Assembly (NCBI GenBank): GCA_034401795.1
Contig: CM067363.1
Coordinates: 25,245,714 to 25,309,713 of the forward strand
Source of the DNA: Chaetoderma sp. LZ-2023a
Lineage: Eukaryota; Mollusca; Caudofoveata; Chaetodermatida; Chaetodermatidae
DNA: 64,000 bases
Direction of reading: 5' to 3'
In this document: positions 32,851-44,765 of the stretch, one piece after another
How positions within the stretch are numbered: position 1 is the stretch's first letter
How the letters are laid out: each line of letters begins with the position of its first letter
Notes under the pieces: model-generated
The model's database searches: none
Seen by the model: only the letters and a program-made list of their open reading frames with translations
Told to the model about the DNA's origin: nothing
Position numbers and translations under genes: made by a program

Positions 32851-32874
32851 GACCTGGAAAAATAATTCCAGGTC
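32851..32874 (+). terminator. Conserved 3' hairpin, third copy
   Basis: GACCTGGAA and TTCCAGGTC pair perfectly over 9 bp around loop AAATAA. An AATAAA signal lies upstream at about 32803-32808, as in the copy at 22550-22629. Confidence 0.55.
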
Positions 32875-33029
32875 AAAAGTTAAAATCAATGGTATGCCTC
32901 CCTCCCAAACTCTTTCGCAACCTATGTGCTCTGTCTTAGGAATACGCGTCTCGTGTGTCACTACTCCTCTCAGGCCATGCGCCTACCCAGGAAGTCTATA
33001 ATTCCCGCCTAGGGTGCTTCTGTGTGCTC

Positions 33030-35156
33030 GATCCGGATTGACCGGACGGGTACCGGCCATCCCAGCAGGGCTCGGTACGGACTGACCAAGCTGGATTCAT
33101 TCTAAAGCGCACACCCCTGGGTAGAGCAATAAGCGTATGTAAGCCCTATATGAGAGGTTTCTTGTTAAAAATCGGTGAAGTCCGATAGAATACATTGTGC
33201 GCATGCGTGTGTATATATTAAACTAAAAAAAGAGATCTGTGTACACGTGGTCGATACGTCACTAGCATACCAGCACGCTTATTGGCTGGCGCTCGACCGC
33301 TGATTGGTTCAGGCGCCCAGCCCTGTCATCACAGCGAGTATAAAAGGTGTGAAAAAACAAGGATCAGGAGCATCGGCGGCATGGAAGCCGGCCCGCGAAG
33401 GATGACTGGACCACCTGGATGAGGGATGTAAACTGCTGACCTACCAGTGATCTTCACTTCAACTTGTGTCTTACGGAACCCAGCACATCCGCGGTGTAGG
33501 ATGTCCTCGGCTTCCACAGAATTTTGGATACTCCTGGGTGGCCATCCGGGAGTAATAAACTAAGTTTAAAGTTAGAGCATCTGGACTTTCCTAAAACGTA
33601 ACTTCTGGGGGAGGGGCCGTGCGGGCCTGGAATGTTTTAATTAACTTTTCGACCACAGTCTGGTGGACTTTGCTAGATGCGCCACAAGAGCTATGTGGCG
33701 CATCCGGCACCATGTGCCTACTTATGCATCCACTTAACATTATTATACAGCCCTCCCTGTTAATGGGCAACCTTTAACTTTATTACTTCCATCGCCAGAC
33801 GGAGAACTTTCTCACTTCAGTATACATTATGATTTGGTTATAGAGACTACCTAATAGATGCTACTTCACTGTTCTGTTTCACTGTCATGAGTATGCACCG
33901 TATCTACTCTACTTGGAGGAGTCAGCTTGTGGATCCAACCTGTGGAGACCAGCTGCGGAAATCGCCTGCGGAAACCTCTCCAGCTCCAGAGAATGTGTCA
34001 ACTCGCGCTATGAATATGTTAGGGCCTCAATTTCAGTAACATAGTAGATATGTTTTGTTTAATTATAGAAAACTTAGACTGCAGTACACTAGGAAATACT
34101 AAACAGCAACATTTATATCAGCATCACTTATCCCTACCATCATCAATTTTACACTGAGGTCACTGACCGTGCGGTAACTGTTTGAGCCCGGCATGTTACA
34201 GTAATATGAGCATTGGCCAGCTGTATCTAGCGATTGGTAGGAATCCCTGCCACTTGCGGCCACACCTAGTTTTTGTTTCTAACACCTAAATGGTAGGTTA
34301 GACTGTAGCAGAAGGCCTGCATAAATAAGGTGGCATCTACCAATACAGCATCTTGGAACTACATAAGACAGTGACACGGTAATTCTCTCGAAATGACTCG
34401 CTCCGCCTTCACGTAAACCAGTACACATCACGTTAATTATGTTTGCCAACTTTTTTCCTCCGCTTTGGCGTTGAAGGCATTTTCCTGTGACAGAGGCCCA
34501 CGCGAGGCACTTGCATCTCGCAACAGCGAGTATTCTTGTGATGGAGGCCCACGTGAGGCACCTTTCTCTTGCACCATCATGAAATATTCGGTGATGGAGG
34601 CCCGCGTGAGGCACTTTCCTCTCACATCAATAATGTTCTCTCTGTATATGCTAGGGGTATATTAATTTACATTAAGTTACTCAGTGATCTCCTATGCGGA
34701 TGCTTTTCTTGCGGAGATACCTCTGCGGATTCAAGGATCTATGTGGTACCTCCAGCAACACCACGTAGAAAGGACACCAGCTGGCTCTATATTGTGTATT
34801 ATTGTGCTCATATTACTGTCAAATGATTCACCCTGTTTGTATGGTACTTATTTACATTCTAAGATATTATTCTGATTATTCCATTCTCTAAATTAGTATG
34901 GAAAGACACACCGGTGACACAAACAGTTGTGACGCCGCCATGTGGTTCAATCTCAGCGGCAATGGTCGCACGGCCCCAATGGAACATCATTGTTCCACCA
35001 GCTCTAGAAGTCGGTCTATGTACTCCGCAGAGAGACGGCACGTGGGAACCGCAACCCCGAGATCCGCAGCTAACCAGCTATCCCTGGTCATTGCGCACTT
35101 GCGGTGCGATGGGCGGATATTCAATGGCGGACCAGCGGGTTCCTCCGCGAGCTACA
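33030..35156 (+). repeat. Third LTR, internally deleted (about 2.1 kb)
   Basis: It lacks the first bases and about 1.4 kb of U5. It keeps the NRF1-like site (33198-33209), ATTGG boxes, TATAAAAG (33339-33346), AATAAA (33554-33559), three U5 stem-loops (34490-34625) and the short ORF, and it ends GCGAGCTACA at 35156. The sequence after 35156 (CTATGGTAACC) is unique. Confidence 0.82.
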
Positions 35157-35251
35157 CTATGGTAACCAGGTTTGTTTACAGGTGGTTGGTTCCTAACAGG
35201 TTTCTGTTTTACCGCATTTACCGAATGGCATTTGTTAATGTTTTCATTTAA
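34898..35251 (+). CDS. Short U5 ORF, third LTR copy
   Basis: MERHTGDTNSCD, FNLSGNGRTAP and SRSMYSAERRHVG match the first LTR's ORF closely. Codons beyond 35156 are flanking DNA. Function unknown. Confidence 0.35.
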   Translation: MERHTGDTNSCDAAMWFNLSGNGRTAPMEHHCSTSSRSRSMYSAERRHVGTATPRSAANQLSLVIAHLRCDGRIFNGGPAGSSASYTMVTRFVYRWLVPNRFLFYRIYRMAFVNVFI

Positions 35252-37395
35252 CATTCACTCGCCTCCGACGCTCGGCAGATATATACTGCTCTCTGTAACG
35301 TGAGATCTGTGTCCAGTAGCAGTCTGCTTCGATCCTGCTCATTAACTATGACTCATACTATATGATCCCATATTAATGAATCTGATAGTTCACCAAACTT
35401 GTATGGTTTAGCTTTCACACGTAGTTCCGTAGCATAAGCATCTATGCATTCCCTGTATGCCTGGCTGTGCATGTTGAAAATGTGATGCTCGGGCTCGTAT
35501 GTCATGTGTTACGCGAGTTGCAGTATGCTTCTATATATTCTAGGATTTTTCCTAGGCCTGTCCTGTTGGCATCACTATCCCAGGCAAATATGCTGTATAT
35601 CGCCACCACATCTGATCTGATTACATGTAGTAGTGTCATTGCCGGGATGTGCGGGGCTTTGGATTTTATACCACTGGCGACCATGTACATCTCAAGCGAT
35701 TGTTTAAAATGCCTCCAATTCTCGCTTATATTTCAGTTTAACTTTACGCTCGAGGGTGGCTGTAACTGATCCATGGCTAAAACTAATTATATTTGTAACA
35801 ACTTTTTAACTGAAAATCCTGACACAATGGACTGATCAGTGTTATACTATATAAGTAGCACACAGTATATGTATGACTATGTTGTGATATGACTTTATTC
35901 AGACTGATCATGGGGCCAGCAACAGGGCTAATTAAGACAGTGTGGATACATGTCAATTATAGTTGGTACTACAATAAATCAAGGGATGGATATTGCAAGT
36001 ACTCTTATGTCACATAGCTATGCAATCATTACAGAGGTTAAGATTCATTACAGCTACAGCTACGTGAGATGTTTTTGATGGATATCGCGCTATAAAATAT
36101 GTTAGCGTTGTAATATAGATACATTTTTGTGAATTCTGCCATCCTAAATGCCGATTTCCACAATTTTGAGTGAAAAAACCACATTTAGTTTGATTCCAAG
36201 GTGAAATGTTGTTGTTGAATTTAAGACGGGTGAAGTATTTTGTAGGATTTGACAAAATTAGGCGGTGGGGCATATGATGGGTCACCCCGTTTGAATCTGC
36301 CACTGATCTCTGCGGTACATGTTAGCTGATTCACCCTCGCCTAACTCAACAGCACAGGTATGGACTTTCACTCTCTCACTACTTGAAACAAAGAAGGAAT
36401 TTGTGAAGGCCTGAATTATGACTGGGACATATATGCTACAGGTACACGAGGCTATGTTCTGACCGAACCAATATCCTGTTTCACCCATTCTGACACAATC
36501 TGGCAACCATAGGTGCGCAAGTTGTGGATAATCGCTGAATAGTTGCAAGATAATTGCAATATAGTTGCAAAATAGTTACAATCAACTATGACCAGCCATG
36601 AACGAAAGCACCTACATGGCAACAGTCTGGCCACGTATGAATGTATATGCCTAGTGAAGCGTGGCAACACTTGGAGAACCAGGTTATGTCACTAAATGAT
36701 CTTGAGATAACTAGAATAGCTCATGTATCAGTAGCAGAGCGTGAACCTTGCTATAGCTATCAAGAGATATCCCGTCGAAAAGATTCTTGTTTCATTTGTC
36801 AAAGTGGGACAGGATTATTGGAGTACCACGTTTGATCAAACTATGCCTGATAAATCTGGCAGTCAGCATAGTTCAATCACATCCAACTGATAAGGTTTGA
36901 ATGCCCGACCACACTACGATATCAACCAGACTTGAAACCACTAATAATATAGCAGGAAACTACGAAATATCAACTTACAGGTCAAATGTCACAATTCTAT
37001 GATGCATCAATTCATTGAAAGTCCTAAATCTTCTGTAAATAAAGAGCAGTGAAAACCAGACATTCCAATGGTTTATTTTGAAAACTGATGCTTAGTAAAT
37101 AATGCACACATATAAAACAACAAGGACATAAGCATACACATGAAATGCAACAACGATATATATCGCGTTGATAAAATAGAGATGTCAGCTATATAGGTTC
37201 ACTGTATACAAAGTGATCAAGAGAACGATGGTTATAACATAGATTAAAGCTTTACAAGCTAGTTTTCGAAATCATAATTGTTACATAAACAAACGCTAAC
37301 ATGTAAAGTATTGTATGGACCCTGTTTGTCCGTGCTTTATTTCTTGAGTGACATAAGTCATCATTGGCATGCATGCATTAATAGTTCTACATCCG
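35157..37395. other. No gene recognised
   Basis: AT-rich DNA without supported ORFs on either strand. A short ATAGTTGCAA-like reiteration lies near 36540-36590. Confidence 0.45.
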
Positions 37396-37990
37396 GAGCA
37401 GTGGTGATGGTATGAGCTGCTGTTCTGATGGGCAGACAGGGGTCACATGACCTCGGTTTGAACCCACCCCACAATTTCCCGGCTCATTACACACGGAAAT
37501 CATCATTGACACATGCCAATAGATCTACCATTTGAACAGTGGCGACAGCATAGGGGTCAACTGACCCTTCGTTTGACCATGCCCCTAACCATTTCATGTC
37601 TCATTACACGTGTCGGTATGGGTGGATGTTCTGATGGGCCGTGAGGGGATCACATATATCATTCGTTGGGCCACAGCCCCTAAACGTTTTATGCCTCTTT
37701 CCGCCTGTCAATCATCAATGCCACGTGCCAATAGATCAAATTCTCAAACAGTGGCGACGGTATGCGCGGCTGTTCTGAGCGGATGAGAGGGTGATGACAT
37801 CATCTCATTTGCACATTAGGGCATTACCCTAATCATTTAGCGTCTCGTTACACCTGTGAATCATCGACATACCTGTCAATAGATCCGCATCTCGAACAGT
37901 GGCGACGATATGGGCAGCTGTTATGATTGGCTTTGAGGGTTCATGTGCCCCTTCGTTTAGCCATGCCTCCATCCCGTTTTCACACACCGT
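37396..37990 (+). repeat. Degenerate tandem repeat (unit ~140-210 bp)
   Basis: Units start at GAGCAGTGGTGATGG (37396), GAACAGTGGCGACAG (37534), AAACAGTGGCGACGG (37746) and GAACAGTGGCGACGA (37894). They share GCTGTTCTGAT, CATTACAC and CCAATAGATC. The units are diverged, so the array is old. No coding sequence. Confidence 0.7.
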
Positions 37991-38245
37991 TACACCTGAT
38001 TATGGCTCGGTTTGAAAACCGTATATAATTTGACAGCAAAGTAAATGTACGTGTGTTTATCAATCAGTATCTGAGTATGCAGGAAATCAATTTGCACAAC
38101 GTTTAGATAGCATATATTTTCTGGGTGGTTTGGTGATGGGTGGGTGTCATCAAAAGAACAAGTGCGGGAGAATGCAAAAATGACCATGACAATTTCCATA
38201 GTGTATAAATATAGTCCAGGAGCTAAAGCTAGGTCAGAATCGTGA

Positions 38246-38349
38246 CGTAGCACACCCAGTATTCGGAAGGTCTGCCACTTGCTGTGGCTTGGGGGACATG
38301 TCCCACACATTTTAAGCCCTGTTGTACAAACAAATTGTGGTACCACTAA
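38246..38349 (+). repeat. Left inverted repeat flanking the nuclease gene
   Basis: CGTAGCACACCCAGTATTC (38246-38264) and TGTTGTACAA...AATTGTGGT (about 38320-38340) are matched in inverted orientation and order at 41290-41393. The exact outer end is unclear. Weaker similarity extends outward towards about 38204. Confidence 0.7.
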
Positions 38350-38478
38350 TTAGTTATCCTGATTTCTTTGCATAGGGGGTCTAGGCTTTGGCTGTATCCA
38401 CAGTGCACAACGATATAAGCATGATCGTGTCATAACTCAAAGTAATATCGTATTAGATTCACCATATATGATATTTAG

Positions 38479-40942
38479 ATGTGCCGAAGCAGCATTGACG
38501 ACTTAGACGCACTGCAAGAACATTTCAAAGAGGTGTGTATGTACGTGAATAAATTGCAACAGCTGTTCAAATCCTTTAAAGTTGAGTCAAGCTCGAAATC
38601 ACACCTGTTCGCATTTTGGAACTCATATATTCATATGGTAGAGCTGCTGCTTGGATTCATAAGAGCTGAGAGAACTGGAGATTGGCAGGCACACCTATCT
38701 GCTACTGCTGCTATGGCGCCATATTTCTACAGCATGGACAGAACCAATTATGAAAGATGGCTGCCAATATATCTTGCGGACATGAAGATGCTTCCAAGAA
38801 CACATCCCCATGTACATGAACAATTCTTGAATGGAAATCATTCCGTAAGTCGCTCAGACCATCCATTCAATCAAGTGTGGACAGATATGGCCTTAGAGCA
38901 ATCGATTAATTTGGATTACAAAAAGCGAGGTGGTATTATTGGAATAACACAAAAGCCAGGAGCTCTGGAGAGGTGGTTTTTAACTAGCCACGAGAGGGCA
39001 GCCATAACAACGGTCACAAAGCAAATGTGTGGGTTACAAGATAGTCACATGTTTGGAGTACATAAGGAAATGGGGACTAATCGAATGAACAGGGATGAAA
39101 CCGATGTGCAGAAGATACTTTCGATGTTCTCATCAGATATAATGACCAATCCCTTTAATATTGCGGAAAACGACGACAGCGAGTGTCTTCCGCTTGTAAA
39201 CATTGCAACTGGCGTGGTATTGCCTAGTGAAATCGCCAAGAGACTTGTTTCTGCCTGTGACATTGGTAAGGAGATTATGGAAAATTTTGTTCAGGAGCGG
39301 CTGGACACTAACACGAGAAGCTTTTGGGACACGTTGCCACACTTAAAACTTAAAACATTTGCCAGCCTAGCACAGAAGAAAAAACTCAAAACAAATGATG
39401 AAAAAATTCACAATGTGAGATCTGACCGCGAACTATTTGGTCGATTAATTATTGCCGCAAGGTCCAGAGATGTTGATTTAAAACTAGTGATGACGTATGA
39501 CCTGTCTGCTGTTCCACTATCATTGTCACATACGGATGGGACTCTAAGAAAGAATGTGAAAAGTGTTTTGTTAAGTGAACTAGAAAAGGAAGTAAATGTT
39601 GATGGACGGCTTCCACCTGTTGACAAGACAGGCGCAACAGCTTATGTAGTAGATGGCATGGCAATTGTGCAAATGGTTAAAACTGGAGGTACGTCTACAT
39701 TTGGAGAATTAGCTGATAAATACTGGCACATCTTTACAGTTCCACTGAATCAAGACGACTGCAACAGAGTAGATATAGTTTTTGACAGATATGATAGACT
39801 GGAATCTCTCAAAGCGGAAGAGCGGCTAAAACGTGGGTCATCAACAGCATTGGAAGTAAAGATTGCTGGAGAAAATACTCCCGTTCCAAAGCAATGGGCC
39901 AAGTACATCAGCAATCCAAGCAACAAAAGTAACCTGGTTGCATTTCTCAGCAAGCGGTGGCGTGATACTGGTCCAAATATGCTATCTGCCGACAATTGCG
40001 TCATTCTTGCTGGTGGCTTTAACGATGAAATGGATGTTGTTGTCATTTCAGCGAACAATTCGTCGTATTTGGAAGAACTTCGATCAGATCTCGTACGAGG
40101 AAGCAGATACGCGTATGATGTTGCACGCGCTACACGCTTCAAAAGACCACATGCGTGTTGTTATACAGTCTCCTGATACAGACGTGGCAGTACTTAGTAT
40201 ATATACGTATCGTTCGCTTCACTGTTCTGAACTATGGTTCCGTACGGGCACAAAGGACAAATTGCGATACATACCAATACATACAGTTGCTCAAGTACTG
40301 GGCCCAGCTATCTGTCTGTCTTTGCCTGGGTTTCATTCTCTTACAGGTTGTGATAGCACTAGTGCATTATTTGGAGTCGCTAAGAGAAAAGCATTCAATC
40401 TCTTAAAGTCATCTGAATGTCATCAGCTTAGCTTAGCCCAACTCGGCGAACATGTTGACTTATCACCGCATACTGCAATTCTATGTGAGAAATTTGTCTG
40501 TGAGTTGTATACCACCAGGGATGTGGGAAAGACAGCTGATGAAACCCGTTATTGGCTCTTTTGTCAAAAGAGACAAAGAAATGAAAATCTTCCACCTACA
40601 TCGAATAGTCTAAAGCATCACGCCGAAAGGGCCAATTTTCAAGCTCTTGTTTGGAGACGTTCATTGCAAGCTGTTCAGAATCTTCCATCTCCAAATGGAC
40701 ATGGCTGGAGTATAGTGGATGGTCTACTCAAGCCTGTTCTAATGTCAAAGGATCCTGCTCCATTTGGATTAATTGAACTCACATCATGTAGATGTCAAAA
40801 GTCTGCCTGCAAAAGAACAGATCTCTGTCAATGCAAGGCTAACAATCTACTCTGCACTGAAGCATGCCTTTGTATGGAAGGTGAAATGGGTGACAATGTT
40901 CAGCATACAATTGTCGAAGATGACTCTAACACGGATGCGTAA
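38479..40942 (+). CDS. FEN1/XPG-like nuclease with CXC-like tail (one frameshift)
   Basis: Two overlapping frames form one protein of about 820 residues: frame 1 from 38479 to about 40100, then frame 2 to 40942. Residues 1-380 are a conserved-looking helical region with NHSVSRSDHPFNQVWTDMA and KKRGGIIGITQKPGALERWF. The second half follows the FEN1/XPG order of metal-binding acids: VDGMAIVQ (39649), IVFDRYD (about 39775), EEADTR (about 40104), SPDTDVAVL (40171) and LTGCDSTS (40337). A zinc-binding CXC-like tail follows (CRCQKSACKR, then CQCKANNLLC, EACLC; 40792-40890). It is inferred to cut branched or flap DNA. It lies between inverted repeats and so is probably transposon-encoded. An AG before the ATG could be a splice acceptor, so upstream coding sequence may be missing. 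Confidence 0.72.
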
Positions 40943-41289
40943 CATTCTCTCATTTGCTCACGTGATAAATATGTCCTGCCAGCTTGTGTAGACATGCACT
41001 GCATGTCAGTTAAAAGTTTAATTATGAAAAATGTAGAAAACATGGGCATTGTTGTAACTAAGGTATTGCTAGTCACAAGAAGACCTAAGTGCCCCAATAT
41101 GTACAAAGCAACATACGGGTGTCTTAAACGAGGTTGATTATGTATAAATCTGCGATATACGATCACTCCTTTCCATTTTGGTTAAGATTGTATTGATATA
41201 ACATGCGCTTAAGTTTGTGAAAAATTTACCATTGTGAAAATTGTTTGAGAGCTACATTCAACACCTATTGTAAATGGGCTTCTCACGGG

Positions 41290-41393
41290 TTAGTGATACC
41301 ACAATTTTCTTGTACAACACGGCTCAGAATATACCCAAGACATCGGTCTAGCATAATATAGAGACAAACCTTCTGAATACTGGGTGTGCTACG
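41290..41393 (-). repeat. Right inverted repeat flanking the nuclease gene
   Basis: Reverse complement of the left repeat in two blocks: ATACCACAATTTTCTTGTACA (41296-41316 region) and GAATACTGGGTGTGCTACG (41375-41393). The spacing between blocks is similar on both sides. Confidence 0.7.
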
Positions 41394-41857
41394 AATCCAT
41401 TCTTCTAGACCCCTTTTGAAAATTGGCTCCGGGACTAATATAACCATGTTCAAAACAGACCAATTACAACTACGCTGACCATAAGGGAGGTAACTCACAG
41501 GCCAATACACAAAATTGTGACTGATGTTTAAGAGAATAATAACAAATATTATTGGTCTAATGCGGATAGCAGATACTTTGAACTATATATGCTAGTCGTA
41601 TAGCATACTAAATTCAATTTCAAATAAACAGCTTTAAAGCTTAACTATTAATAACATCGAACAATTTACTAGTTATTTACCATTGTGTGGTTGGGAGATA
41701 TTAACCTGAGTAACTTGAACGCAGCTTAAGGTTTATGACTTAGTTTCCCTTCACGACGTGAAGGTGTTATCTAAATGTTTGAAATACTAAGATACCTTTC
41801 TTAGTATATTAAAATGGTTGTGTCTATTCCTCCCTGACCATTTCCCCTGGTGGAATG

Positions 41858-42112
41858 CATCGATCTCTGAACTCCATGACCGAATTTCCAGGAAACTATA
41901 CATGTAAGCTATTGAATATTTTGGAATAAAGTTTACTGGTCGCTGTTGCTAATTAAAATTAAAAAATTAATATCCAATAGCATGTTTATTAAACAGTAGA
42001 GACATGCAATTCGTACAACGTGTCGGACTATTAAGATTTAATGACGGGTCAAATAGAATCATTTATGAGGTGATGCTTATGGCGTCATCCTGCTCTGGAA
42101 AGGTGAATTGTT
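41858..42112 (+). repeat. Palindromic-core repeat, copy 1
   Basis: It shares GAAACTATACATGTAAGC, TGAATATTTTGGAA, GCATGTTTATTAAA and CAATTCGTACAACGTGTCGG with the family seen at 44480-49860. The right arm of the palindrome is degraded. Confidence 0.7.
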
Positions 42113-42167
42113 AGTGGGTTTAACTTTCATCTTATTACATATGTCGCCAAAGTGTGGTGTTAATATT

Positions 42168-43313
42168 GCTGTCTGTCTGCGTGTCTGTCTGGGTTTTTTT
42201 GCCCGTTTGTCTGTTTATCCTAGGCATATCTCCGGTATGATATAGAAGCACCAAATTTGGCACATACATTCATATTATGAGTGGCTATTTGTTGAGTTGG
42301 ACGCATACCGTGTCCCCTCACACTACTGCGGACGCCACTGAACAATGCTATCGACTTGTATGCTGTTTTCGGATTCACCTTTTCATAACGTATGCTAAGA
42401 TGCTGGAACACGTCCCAGATTTTACTCAATGTTTGGCAGCTCAATATTCCACTTGACGATCGGTTTCCTGAAAAAACAAAAGCAATAAGATTGCAAACCC
42501 TAGGATTTTCTGGATTCTTAAGAATTCTTCAAATCACACAAAGCGGTGGAATACTAGTACGTATACGAGCATCCTATCGTGTGTTAAAATTTGAACCGAA
42601 TTGGACCATTGATTTCGGAGATATCAACGTATCTAGAATTTGATCCGATCGGTATCGGGATCACAGCAAACTTCTGGAAAGTCTCTTTCTTGAATCTTAC
42701 TTGAATCCTTCTGAGCATCTAATGATGCGTCAGCTCCCATAAATTGGTGCATTGATCAATATCTGGCGCGCAGTGCCGTGTCGACTCTTAATTTGTTCCA
42801 TTTGCCAATGATACGATGTGAGAAGAAATTTTTCCTAATATCTGTACGGTAATATGGTTTAAAAAGCTTTGCGTCATGACCTCGCATGTTACATGTATTT
42901 ACTGAGGCCTGAAAGAAGTCATCTCTGTTAAGTTTGTACGAGTTGTTCAGGTCTCTGAAGCCTGTCATCTCTTCTTTCGGTCAAGTTTTCAAGCTCTGCT
43001 CCACACAATTTAGTGCAACGGCGCTGCACTTTATCTAGCCTTGTGATGTCTTTCTGGAAGCATGATGGAACTACATTATTCTAGAAGTGATCGTATCAGA
43101 GCTATATACAAGTGTGAAAGAGTCACTTGTGAATGGTCGGTGAAGCAGCGTTTAATCATACCAAGTCTCCGATTTTCTCTGGATGATATATGCTCGGCAA
43201 GCTTCTTCTATTAGGCGTGTTAAAATCTGAGCCTTATCTGATCAGTAGTTTTCGAGATACTGCTCCGAACGCCCAGAAAAACAGACAGACGCGCAGACAG
43301 ACAGACACACCCG
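42168..43313. repeat. Repeat with GTCT-rich inverted ends
   Basis: The left end has repeated GTCTGTCTG then a T-run (42168-42205). The right end is the inverse (CAGACAGAC after an A-run, 43278-43313). Adjacent text (ATATCTCCGGTATGA left, TTTTCGAGATACTGC right) is of a kind common next to such ends in invertebrate repeats (from memory). A LINE fragment lies inside. Confidence 0.45.
42756..43200 (-). pseudogene. LINE reverse transcriptase C-terminal fragment
   Basis: The minus-strand translation FKPYYRTDIRKNFFSHRI followed by WNKL is the C-terminal signature of CR1-like reverse transcriptases. The upstream part, with DLNNSYKLNRDDFFQ, also fits. The copy is 5'-truncated and frameshifted, with no palm domain. 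Confidence 0.7.
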
Positions 43314-43319
43314 ATTGCA

Positions 43320-44479
43320 ATAGTTACAGACGATGATAAATATAGATATCGTACATGCATGGGCCGTAATCCTGCTAATTTATGTGCACAATCTAAATCT
43401 AAGAAGACAAGATTTATCTCCCTTACATCATGATTTCGATTAAACTTGACCGAATCTTCTGGGTTTGACAGCCCAGAGTCTTTGAGAACCAATTTGTGGT
43501 ACATCGTATGTTTAACCCTTTAACACTCAAACTGACCAAAAGTCGCTTCTGATAGACGGTGTGAAAAATACCGACTTGTAGACCAAGAGAAGATTATCTT
43601 TGAAAAAGTAACACTGGAATGAAATTTGCATTTCGAACTATTTTTCAGCGTATACGCACACTATTTAAATGTGTGAAACGGATTTTATTTGTAGCCTATT
43701 TCAGTCACAAAGCATAAATGAGTATCAAAATTGTATCGGTAGGTTAAGCTATATAGGCTACAACTTAGGTGTAGAAACCGTATTCGACCCTCTTATCAGA
43801 GACCCGTCAATCTGTCCAAATATCTGTCATACCTGAAGGTTGAGGTAGAGCAGACTCGGACCGGTTGCACTGCATTATGCACATGCAATACTTTGGGCCA
43901 AAGGGATCATTAACAGGCTACACAGATCCATAATTTCAAAAATAACGTTGAGTTGATATCGAGCGATTGCTCCCTTTATTAAAGGTATGCTCCATGTCTC
44001 AATCTGCCGCCCCACCCCTCCCTCTTCAGGACTTGTTAGTCGGACTCGCAACTAGTAAAGTAAATGTCTGTCTGTTCGATAGCCTGTCTGTTGGTCTGTA
44101 TGTCGTGTCCATTTACATTTCAGCCAACGCCACCTATACCGTAACAATAACGCGTCGCACTTATATTTCTGTCCGCCCGCCTGCCGCCTGCCTGCCTGCC
44201 TCTCACTCACTCGCTAGCTCGCTCGCTCGCTCTATCAAGTCACGTTTGGTTTAGGAAGTGGTTCTTATTATCTTTTAAAACCAATGTATACACCCCCCCC
44301 CCCCCCTTCTCACCCCTCGCCCATCCTTCCCTTCATTCGCCCCTTATTTTCGTTTCAATCACAGTTCTTCCCCAATTCATGAATCAGATCTGTCAGTCAA
44401 GTATATGATGTCAAAATGAATTACGTAATCTGTAAGCTGATGCCACAATCATATTTGACAGAAATACTCCGTGATGAAG
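43320..44479. other. No gene recognised; low-complexity CT-rich patches
   Basis: CCTGCCTGCC and CTCGCTCGCTCG runs lie at 44168-44232 and a poly-C run at 44291-44306. No ORF is supported. Confidence 0.5.
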
Positions 44480-44765
44480 CAGGAATAGCCAGTCACGTTG
44501 TACGAATTGTATGTCTGCTATTTAATAAATATTATATTGAATATTTTGAAACTATTTTGACTGGGCGCTGTTGCTGCCTATTTGCCAGAGGCAGCAACAG
44601 CCCGCAGTCAAATTAGTTTCAAAGTATTCAACAATTTATCTGCATAGCTACCAGGAAATTGCTATTCTGTGAATTCAGAAATCAAAGTATAGAAATCGAT
44701 TACAACACGCGCAAAGCATGGGCGGAGTGTAACTAGGAATGGGCGGGACATAGCTAAGCGTAAAT
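44480..44765 (-). repeat. Palindromic-core repeat, copy 2
   Basis: Minus orientation. The core palindrome (about 44535-44635) pairs GAATATTTTGAAACTATTTTG with its complement around GCTGTTGCTGCC and GGCAGCAACAGC. The CCCGCCCA head appears inverted near 44735. Confidence 0.75.

Larger units (their letters stand above)
28987..35156 (+). mobile_element. Partial copy of the LTR retroelement (internal 3' half plus LTR)
   Basis: It begins at a joint homologous to about 19605 of the first copy and continues through the conserved non-coding block, zinc-finger ORF relic, a 3' region with (TA)n, the hairpin, and an LTR that ends at 35156. PBS and gag are missing. A small deletion between two GATCC motifs near 33030 removed the purine tract and the LTR start. 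Its LTR is closer to the first LTR than to the second. Confidence 0.75.
38204..41455 (+). mobile_element. Putative DNA transposon carrying a FEN1/XPG-like gene
   Basis: Inverted repeats (38246-38349 and 41290-41393) enclose a single gene. From memory, and unverified, XPG-like nucleases have been reported in some Academ-superfamily transposons. No target duplication could be recognised, and no separate transposase is visible, so the copy may be an internally deleted, non-autonomous member. Confidence 0.5.

Noticed and set aside
37396..37990. CRISPR-like array
   Set aside because: Units are long, diverged and irregularly spaced, and the setting is eukaryotic.
40085..40110. Programmed ribosomal frameshift in the nuclease gene
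   Set aside because: No clear slippery heptamer or downstream pseudoknot was recognised. Mutation or an assembly error is simpler.
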